Shown one piece after another: positions 16,642 through 22,608 of a DNA stretch of 22,608 nucleotides. Origin of the DNA: a virus; the IMG/VR virus record IMGVR_UViG_3300036770_004297, positions 1 to 22,608 of that record; one strand, given 5' to 3'. The first letter of the stretch is position 1; every line of letters begins with the position of its first letter. Made by a program: the position numbers and the translations under genes. The notes below the pieces were generated by a model. That model searched no databases and was not told the origin of the DNA. It saw nothing but the letters and a program-made list of their open reading frames with translations.

Positions 16642-18418
16642 TATATTTTACATAGGAAACCAGTCCGTTGACGATGACTCTTGGAGTAAATTTTCTAAAA
16701 GATTTCCTAGAGCACAAAAAGTTGAAAACGTAGAATCTCTAGATCAACTTAAGACTAAATCATTCACTAAATTTTTCTGGGTAGTACCGGACGATATAAC
16801 AATCTTGGATGATTTTGATTTTAGTTATGTGGTGCCTATATGGGACGAACCATATATTAATGTATTTAAAAATGGAAAATATTATAACGGGGTTACAATT
16901 TTTTCAAAAAATCATTCTATTTCGAAAAAAGAATGGAACAATAGGTTTTTTATAAATCGAAAAGAAATAGATATTCCGGCCAGTATACCCAAATATTCAT
17001 ATCAAGATATATTATATGTGTCTAGTGAAAATGCAAGCGAAACAGACTGGAATCAATTTCGCAGATCATATCCTCGATCAAAACTTGTAGAAAATGTTAA
17101 ATCTTTCGATGACATAAAAGCAGTATCAGACACTAATTTTTTCTGGGTAGTATGGGACGACATTGAAATTTTAAAAGATTTTAATTTTGAATATCAGATA
17201 CCTCCATGGGATGAAAAATATGTTCATGTATTTAAAAATGGAAAATATTATAACGGAGTTGCGATCTTTTCAAAAAATCATTCCATTTCGAAAAAAGAAT
17301 GGAACAATAGATTTTTTATAAATCGAAAAGAAATAGATATTTCGGCCAGCGTACCAAAATATTCACTCCACGATATACTATATGTGTCTGATGAAAATGC
17401 AAGCGAAACAGATTGGAATCAATTTCGTAGATTATATCCTCGATCGAAACTTGTAGAAAATGTTAAATCTTTCGATGACATAAAAGCGGTATCGGATACT
17501 AATCTTTTTTGGGTAGTATGGGACGACATTGAAATTTTAAAAGATTTTAATTTTGAATATCAGATACCTCCATGGGATGAAAAATATGTTCACGTATTTA
17601 GGAATGGAAAATATTATAACGGGGTGACAATTTTTTCCAAAGAACATGCCGTATCACAGAGAGAGTGGGACTTTAGATTTTTTACAAATAAAAAAGAAAT
17701 CAACTTATTAGCCAGTGTTCCAAGAGAAACCATTTTCGATATAATTTTTTTAAGTTACGACGAACCATATGCTGATGAAAATTTTAAAAAGTTACAAGAT
17801 AGATTTCCAAATGCAAAAAGAGTACACGGAGTAAAAGGGTTACATCAAGCACACATTAGAGCGGCTGAAATTTCTGAGACTGAGATGTTCTGGGTAGTAG
17901 ATGCGGATGCTGAAGTTTTAGATACCTTTAATTTTGATTTTATAGAGCCAGAAAGATTTACAGTCTATGTCTGGAATAGTATTAATCCTATAAACGGATT
18001 AGAGTACGGATATGGCGGCGTAAAATTGTTTCCTAAACGACTAGCATTGAATATGCAATTAAACACAACTGATGTAACAACTAGTGTTTCTATAAAATTT
18101 GAAAGAATAAATTACGTGTCTAATATCACTAGATTTAATATTGATGCTTTCTCAACCTGGAGATCTGCATTTAGAGAATGTGCGAAGCTATCGAGCAAAG
18201 TTATTGATAGAAATTACGAACCGGAAACAGATTTAAGATTAGAAACTTGGTGTACGATAGGTGAAGATAAACCCTATGGAAAATATGCAATAGCAGGAGC
18301 GATTGAAGGTAAAAAGTTTGGTGAAATTAATATTGGAAACACAGAAGTGCTGTGCTTCGTAAATGACTTTGAATGGCTAAAAGATAGATTTGATAAATGG
18401 GCAGAAAGCAATGAATGA
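16634..18418 (+). CDS. GT-like protein with three degenerate tandem N-terminal modules and one complete C-terminal domain
   Basis: This 594-residue protein overlaps the preceding gene by eight bases. Aspartates at residues 3, 125, 247 and 369 mark four module starts exactly 122 residues apart. Modules 1-3 each run from DI(F/L)Y(I/V), through a P-R-x-x-VENV segment and FFWVV(P/W)DD, to NGKYYNG...FSK and a KKEI end. Module 4 continues into a full domain: FLSYDEPYADENF, AKRVHGVKG, FWVVDADAEV (DAD at 423-425), GYGGVKLFPK, FSTWRSAFRECAK and LETWCTIGEDKPYGKYAIAG, matching the previous protein. In modules 1-3 the first Asp of DxD is replaced by Pro or Trp while a DD remains, so they may not bind a metal-nucleotide and could instead bind a partner or acceptor. 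No frameshift or stop interrupts the repeats. Function is inferred only from the C-terminal homology. Confidence 0.7.
   Translation: MYDIFYIGNQSVDDDSWSKFSKRFPRAQKVENVESLDQLKTKSFTKFFWVVPDDITILDDFDFSYVVPIWDEPYINVFKNGKYYNGVTIFSKNHSISKKEWNNRFFINRKEIDIPASIPKYSYQDILYVSSENASETDWNQFRRSYPRSKLVENVKSFDDIKAVSDTNFFWVVWDDIEILKDFNFEYQIPPWDEKYVHVFKNGKYYNGVAIFSKNHSISKKEWNNRFFINRKEIDISASVPKYSLHDILYVSDENASETDWNQFRRLYPRSKLVENVKSFDDIKAVSDTNLFWVVWDDIEILKDFNFEYQIPPWDEKYVHVFRNGKYYNGVTIFSKEHAVSQREWDFRFFTNKKEINLLASVPRETIFDIIFLSYDEPYADENFKKLQDRFPNAKRVHGVKGLHQAHIRAAEISETEMFWVVDADAEVLDTFNFDFIEPERFTVYVWNSINPINGLEYGYGGVKLFPKRLALNMQLNTTDVTTSVSIKFERINYVSNITRFNIDAFSTWRSAFRECAKLSSKVIDRNYEPETDLRLETWCTIGEDKPYGKYAIAGAIEGKKFGEINIGNTEVLCFVNDFEWLKDRFDKWAESNE
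16640..17737 (+). repeat. Three consecutive 366-base (122-residue) modules
   Basis: Modules begin at 16640, 17006 and 17372, and the related but longer fourth domain begins at 17738. All three intervals are exactly 366 bases with no insertion or deletion. Module 1 is the most diverged in its first half; module 3 is the most diverged in its second half. Confidence 0.95.
16860..17591 (+). repeat. Recent 366-base tandem duplication out of phase with the protein modules
   Basis: Bases 16860-17225 and 17226-17591 are direct tandem copies with about 26 differences by hand count (roughly 93% identity). The unit runs from the second half of module 1 through the first half of module 2, and its copy from the second half of module 2 through the first half of module 3. 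An unbroken match of about 80 bases sits at the right-hand part of each copy. Confidence 0.85.
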
Positions 18419-19826
18419 ATATATCAAAGGCGATAAGATTAAAATAATCGATGGAAAGATATACTCAGGATATAGTTTAAATGCTAAAACAGTATTTGAT
18501 CAGCTAAATGAAGTTAGCCCTAGTTTTTGTCTTGCGAAATGGTATAACGTAAGTATCCATATTCCAACCGGCCAGACTCATAGTTGTTATCATCCTCGTA
18601 GCCATAAAATACCGTTAGATGAAATAAAAATAAATGTCGATGCGCTACATAATACCAAGTATAAAAAGTTACAAAGAGAAAAAATGCTGAACGGTGAAAG
18701 ACCCGAAGAGTGTAATTATTGCTGGCAAGTTGAGGATAGTGGAAATCAGTTAAGTGATAGAGCATATCGATCTAAAGATGTTTATGAAGACGGGCTAATC
18801 AAAGAAGCGGTTAACACAGCGAATCCCATGCCAAGATATGTAGAAGTCAATTTTAATCAAGCGTGTAATTTTCGCTGCTCGTATTGTAGTCCACATCTTT
18901 CTACCGCCTGGCAAAAAGATATAGAAAAAAACGGTCCTTTTAAAATTGCTGATAGGTGGCACAATGATCTAAATTGGATGAAGAAGGATATGATGCCTGA
19001 CAATTCTTTGTCTAATCCATACTTGTTAGCTTTCTGGGAATGGCTTCCTACAATATATCCGACACTGCAAACTTTTAGAATGACCGGCGGTGAACCATTG
19101 ATGGATAAAAATACATTTAAAATGTTCGATTACATTTATAGTCATCCTAAGCCAGATTTAAATCTCAGTATCACTTCTAATTGTTGCCCTCCAGGAAATC
19201 AATGGCAAAAATTTATGGATTCGTTGAATGCTGTGGTACAGAAAGATGCTATAGATCATTTTATGTTATTTTGTAGTTTAGACAGCTGGGGACCACAAGC
19301 AGAATATATTAGAGATGGTATGAATTTTAACTTGTTGCTGTCTAATATTAATGATTTTTTATCTAGAGGATCAAAGCATAGTCTTTCTTTTATAATCACG
19401 TTTAATGTATTAAGTTATCCTAGATTTAAAAAATATTTGGAAGAAATATTAAACTTAAGAAAAATTTACAGTAACGATAGACAATTGATATGGTTTGACG
19501 TACCGCAATTGCATTATCCAGAATGGTTGAATCCTAAAATTAATTTAGAAATGCTAGGCGAACTCGAGCAATGTTTAGAATTTATGAAAATTCACGAAGA
19601 AACACCGTCTACGCGGTTTAAAGGCTTTAAAGATTTTGAAATAAGTAAGGTTCAACGATTAATTGATTGGATAAAAACTCCTCCAGACTTTAATATAGAT
19701 CTACAAATGAAAAATTTTTATCTATATTTTAGCGAACATGATAGAAGAAGAACAACTAATTTTATAGAAATCTTTCCAGAGTTTGAAGATTTTTATAATC
19801 GATGTAAGGACAAATCAAATGCCTAG
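18411..19826 (+). CDS. Radical SAM protein with N-terminal twitch-like Cys region, paralogue 1
   Basis: The ATG at 18411 is chosen over an upstream TTG at 18390; it overlaps the previous gene by eight bases and gives 471 residues. An N-terminal Cys region comes first: C40 (SPSFCLAKW), C59 (SCYHPRSH), C101 and C104 (ECNYCW). The radical SAM signature CNFRCSYC follows with C152, C156 and C159, then a GGE SAM-binding motif in RMTGGEPL (226-228). AEYIRDGM and a C-terminal DRRRTTNF...FPEF close the pattern. This layout fits the twitch-domain-containing radical SAM family, in which a half-SPASM auxiliary-cluster region lies before the radical SAM core. Such enzymes cleave S-adenosylmethionine to start radical chemistry using a 4Fe-4S cluster; the N-terminal Cys set could hold a second cluster. 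The substrate is unknown. Confidence 0.88.
   Translation: MNEYIKGDKIKIIDGKIYSGYSLNAKTVFDQLNEVSPSFCLAKWYNVSIHIPTGQTHSCYHPRSHKIPLDEIKINVDALHNTKYKKLQREKMLNGERPEECNYCWQVEDSGNQLSDRAYRSKDVYEDGLIKEAVNTANPMPRYVEVNFNQACNFRCSYCSPHLSTAWQKDIEKNGPFKIADRWHNDLNWMKKDMMPDNSLSNPYLLAFWEWLPTIYPTLQTFRMTGGEPLMDKNTFKMFDYIYSHPKPDLNLSITSNCCPPGNQWQKFMDSLNAVVQKDAIDHFMLFCSLDSWGPQAEYIRDGMNFNLLLSNINDFLSRGSKHSLSFIITFNVLSYPRFKKYLEEILNLRKIYSNDRQLIWFDVPQLHYPEWLNPKINLEMLGELEQCLEFMKIHEETPSTRFKGFKDFEISKVQRLIDWIKTPPDFNIDLQMKNFYLYFSEHDRRRTTNFIEIFPEFEDFYNRCKDKSNA
19805..19810 (+). promoter_or_regulatory. Ribosome binding site deciding the start of the second radical SAM gene
   Basis: TAAGGA lies eight bases before the ATG at 19819, inside the 3' end of the previous gene. 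It favours this ATG over the in-frame TTG at 19783, which has no such site. Confidence 0.6.
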
Positions 19827-21168
19827 ACTAGATAATGAGACTGACTTTGAGTATAAGAAAAGAGTATTAGATAAACTGTCTCCTAGTTTTTGCGGAGCTA
19901 AATGGTACAATGCTACAATATGGTTAGGCAGTGGTCGAACTACCAGTTGTCATCATCCGCCAGCGCATTTTATTAGTGTAGAATCAGTAAAAGCCAACTA
20001 TAAGGCATTGCATAATACACCTGAAAAGAAAGAAGATAGACGTAAAATGCAATTAGGCGAAAGACCTACTGGTTGTGAATATTGCTGGAAGATAGAGGAT
20101 ATGGGATCAGATGTTGCTAGTGATAGACCAGATAAGAGTGCTAGGTATAGCGACGAAGATTTATCTATAGCTAAAAATTTAGATTATAACGAAGACATAA
20201 ATCTACAGACATTGGAAATTGCTTTTGACCGAACCTGTCAATTCGCTTGTAGTTATTGTAATCCTGCATTTTCTACTACATGGGTAAAAGATATAAAAAA
20301 ATCTGGACCATACATAAATTTGGTAACAGATGGAAGAGGGCATTTTACTCATGTACATTCAAATGATCAATTATATGATTACAATGAAGATAACCCTTAT
20401 GTTGATGCCTTTTTTCAATGGTGGGAATCGGATTTACACAGAACATTAAGTGAATTAAGAATAACTGGAGGAGAGCCGTTAATGAGCGGTCATACCTGGA
20501 AGTTGTTCGAATGGTTTGAAAAGAATAAACAAAAAAGCCAGACAAAACTGGCTATTAACTCTAATTTAGGATTTGAAAAATCTCTCTTGATAAAAATGTT
20601 AGATGCTACGGAATATACTAGTTTAACCATTTATTCGAGTAATGAGAGTGTTGGTAGTCAAGCTGAATACATTCGCGATGGTTTAGATTGGAACCAATGG
20701 AAAGAAAACATGGAGTTTCTATTAGAATCAAAACGATTAGATAGTTTAAATGTCATGTGTACAATCAATGCACTGTGCTTAGATTCTCTATGTCAATTTC
20801 TCGATTTGATAGTTCAGTGGAAAAGAAAGTATACGCCATCTGCGATAATGTTCAGCTTAAACATAATGAGATTTCCGAGTTTTCAAGGATGTTTGGTCTT
20901 GCCATCCTCTTTAAGAACATATTATAAAGAACAGTTATTGAATTGGTATAATAATAATATTCACCATCTACATAACTTTGAAAAAAATCATGTCGAACGA
21001 TTAATAGATTATTTAGATAAAGTAAATATTCCTCACGGGGAGGGTTTCGATCGAAATATGGCAGAGAGAGATTTTAAAAATTTTTATCAGCAATACGACC
21101 TTAGACGAAATAAAAATCTTTCAGAAACGTTTAGTCAGAGACTAGTGGATTGGTATACTCAATTATAA
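19819..21168 (+). CDS. Radical SAM protein with N-terminal twitch-like Cys region, paralogue 2
   Basis: Starting at the ATG at 19819 gives 449 residues and an eight-base overlap with the previous gene. Cys region: C25 (SPSFCGAKWY), C44 (SCHHPPAH), C86 and C89 (GCEYCW). The radical SAM motif CQFACSYC has C140, C144 and C147, and RITGGEP has GGE at 217-219. AEYIRDGLDW and the end motif YDLRRNKNL...DWY repeat the pattern of the first paralogue. The text between the two Cys regions (HNTPEKKEDRRKMQLGERP) is close to that of paralogues 1 and 3, so all three descend from one gene. Every cluster-binding Cys is present, so it should be active. The stop codon abuts the ATG of the third copy. The substrate is unknown; three copies in a row suggest sequential or alternative substrates. 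Confidence 0.88.
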   Translation: MPRLDNETDFEYKKRVLDKLSPSFCGAKWYNATIWLGSGRTTSCHHPPAHFISVESVKANYKALHNTPEKKEDRRKMQLGERPTGCEYCWKIEDMGSDVASDRPDKSARYSDEDLSIAKNLDYNEDINLQTLEIAFDRTCQFACSYCNPAFSTTWVKDIKKSGPYINLVTDGRGHFTHVHSNDQLYDYNEDNPYVDAFFQWWESDLHRTLSELRITGGEPLMSGHTWKLFEWFEKNKQKSQTKLAINSNLGFEKSLLIKMLDATEYTSLTIYSSNESVGSQAEYIRDGLDWNQWKENMEFLLESKRLDSLNVMCTINALCLDSLCQFLDLIVQWKRKYTPSAIMFSLNIMRFPSFQGCLVLPSSLRTYYKEQLLNWYNNNIHHLHNFEKNHVERLIDYLDKVNIPHGEGFDRNMAERDFKNFYQQYDLRRNKNLSETFSQRLVDWYTQL

Positions 21169-22461
21169 ATGAATACTCCAAAAGATTTTAAAATTAAATT
21201 TATGGATCCGATTAGCGATAGTTGGTGTGCTGCTAAATGGTTTGAAGGAACTATTTGGTTATATAAAGGAATGACTGCTAGTTGTCATCATAATCCGTTC
21301 CATCAGATCGAATTAGACGATAATCCTGCTTCTTTACATAATACTCCACAAAAAATAAATGAACGTAAAGATATGTTAAGCGGAAATAAACCTGAAGGAT
21401 GTAATTATTGTTGGAGCATAGAAAAAAGTGGTGGAGTAAGTGACCGAATAGAAAAAACTAGAGCTACTCCGATAGAAAGAATTATCAGTTGGAAAGATAG
21501 TGGAAAATCTCTAGTGGAAATTCCATATATGTTAGAAATAGCTTTTGAACGAACGTGTAATTTGGCGTGTTCATACTGTAGTAGTGATTTTAGTAGTAAG
21601 TGGGTTAATGATCTTAAAGCTCATGGTCCGTATTCTAACATTAAAACAGACTCACGATATTTTAAAATTAGTGAAGTAATTGAACCTGAAAACAATCGAT
21701 ACATTGAAGCTTTTTTTATATGGCTTCCTGAACTAGTTAAAAAATTAATTAATATAAGAATAACTGGCGGGGAACCTTTGTTAAGCAATAGTTTCTGGAA
21801 ATTTTTAGATTCGGTAGAATCTTTAGGGTACAGTGGAAAGATATCAGTTAATACAAATCTAATTAATAAAAAAGGGGAGATACAGAGATTAATCGATAAA
21901 TCTAAAAGTTTAGATATAATTCTTTATACAAGTATTGAAAGTAATTTCAATGATGCCGAGTATACTAGAGATGGATTTGATAGAGAGTTATGGACAAATA
22001 ATTTAACTAGAATCTTAAATGAAACTTCGATACCTGTAATAATATCTACCAGTATTAATAATATCAGTGTTTGGACATTTATCGAGTTAGTTAAAATGAT
22101 TATCGAGTACAAGAAAAAATATGGAACTAATAGAATCACAATGGGATGTAACTTTGTGCATTATCCAGTTTTCATGCGTGTTAAATTAATCGATATCTAT
22201 AATAGATTAAAATTAGTAACACAATTACAACAATTAATTTCGAGTAATACAGAATTTTTTATAGATTCTGAAATTGTACAGTTTGATAGATTTTATACCA
22301 TTATGTCTGATCCCGATAATGGAATTGAGGAATCGTATATTAGTTTAAATGATGTATACAATGACTTAAAATCATTTATTACACAGTATGATAGCCGAAG
22401 GAATAAGAATTATAAATCGCTATCGTCAGAATTTATTAGTTGGTATGACTCTATTAATTAA
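21169..22461 (+). CDS. Radical SAM protein with N-terminal twitch-like Cys region, paralogue 3
   Basis: This 430-residue protein starts directly after the TAA of paralogue 2 (TAAATG). Cys region: C20 (SDSWCAAKWF), C39 (SCHHNPFH), C78 and C81 (GCNYCW). CNLACSYC has C130, C134 and C137, and RITGGEPLL has GGE at 200-202. DAEYTRDGF and YDSRRNKN...SWYDS match the other two copies. It is the shortest of the three and the most A+T-rich by eye. No visible ribosome site other than A-rich sequence precedes the start, so translation is probably by re-initiation. The chemistry is as for the other two copies; the substrate is unknown. The gene ends where a minus-strand gene ends, with overlapping stop codons. 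Confidence 0.88.
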   Translation: MNTPKDFKIKFMDPISDSWCAAKWFEGTIWLYKGMTASCHHNPFHQIELDDNPASLHNTPQKINERKDMLSGNKPEGCNYCWSIEKSGGVSDRIEKTRATPIERIISWKDSGKSLVEIPYMLEIAFERTCNLACSYCSSDFSSKWVNDLKAHGPYSNIKTDSRYFKISEVIEPENNRYIEAFFIWLPELVKKLINIRITGGEPLLSNSFWKFLDSVESLGYSGKISVNTNLINKKGEIQRLIDKSKSLDIILYTSIESNFNDAEYTRDGFDRELWTNNLTRILNETSIPVIISTSINNISVWTFIELVKMIIEYKKKYGTNRITMGCNFVHYPVFMRVKLIDIYNRLKLVTQLQQLISSNTEFFIDSEIVQFDRFYTIMSDPDNGIEESYISLNDVYNDLKSFITQYDSRRNKNYKSLSSEFISWYDSIN

Positions 22462-22607
22462 AATAGATCATTTGTCGAATCAGTGATATCTTTTTTCAAC
22501 CTCTCGATATCCATTTCAAAATCAATTTTTTTTATTTCTTCTCTGTATTCTTGAAATATTGAAAGTAATTTATCTGCAACAGTTTCGCTTTCTTCTTCGT
22601 CTAATTG
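22458..22607 (-). CDS. Acidic coiled-coil-like protein, C-terminal part only (5' cut by window edge)
   Basis: On the minus strand a frame is open from the window edge to a TAA at 22460-22458, giving the last 49 residues. The text is acidic and helical: LDEEESETVADKLL, SIFQEYREEIKKIDF, MDIERLKKDITDS, with heptad-like hydrophobic spacing. I do not recognise the family. The frame is the only open one on that strand with protein-like composition, and the plus strand here has no continuing gene. Its stop overlaps that of the last radical SAM gene, so the two are convergent. Confidence 0.6.
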   Translation of the reverse strand, partial: QLDEEESETVADKLLSIFQEYREEIKKIDFEMDIERLKKDITDSTNDLF

Positions 22608-22608
22608 A

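Noticed and set aside
16640-17737. CRISPR-like or satellite repeat
   Set aside because: Units are 366 bases, in frame, coding and without spacers; this is a protein repeat.
21164-21171. T4 late promoter-like TATAAATG and similar 7-of-8 matches elsewhere
   Set aside because: Such matches are expected by chance in A+T-rich DNA, and this one overlaps the start codon of the gene it would serve.

Overview
The window looks like part of the genome of a T4-like marine myovirus (tailed phage, Caudoviricetes) of the cyanophage/pelagiphage kind. The evidence is a densely packed, almost entirely plus-strand, A+T-rich gene series with short or negative gaps; a collar-type tail fibre C-terminus; a series of glycine/asparagine/threonine-rich fibre proteins carrying marine-phage structural motifs; and a cassette of glycosyltransferase-like and radical SAM genes behind the fibre genes. 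No host gene, tRNA, integrase or CRISPR array is visible, so the host is not determined. No gene-free stretch exceeds about 60 bases.

Positions 3-13109 are a virion (tail fibre/baseplate) module: a 5'-truncated fibre with a tail-collar domain; four long proteins (1403, 3285, 8078, 10374) that start with the same ~125-residue adaptor domain and then diverge into different repeat-rich shafts and tips; a likely tail fibre assembly chaperone (7636); a small protein with an Mtd-N-like head (9702); and a 309-residue structural protein (12180). The 1449-residue protein at 3285 is built from several families of internal repeats. A short conserved-looking unknown (13166) follows after a 56-base gap that holds a perfect 9-bp inverted repeat.

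Positions 13513-22461 form a second, tightly coupled block (adjacent genes overlap by 4-16 bases or abut). It contains two related GT8-like glycosyltransferases, an unknown 192-residue protein, a GT-A-like protein with a DAD motif, a 594-residue relative that carries three extra degenerate 122-residue copies of its own N-terminal module, and three paralogous radical SAM enzymes with an N-terminal four-cysteine (twitch-like) region. The block ends at a minus-strand gene (22458-22607, 5' cut off by the window edge) whose stop codon overlaps that of the last radical SAM gene.

How the parts may work together is inference: the first block makes the host-recognition apparatus, and the second encodes sugar-transfer and radical chemistry that could modify either the fibres themselves or host surface glycans. 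The triple twitch/radical SAM set coupled to a repeat-expanded glycosyltransferase-like protein is the most promising candidate for an undescribed system here.
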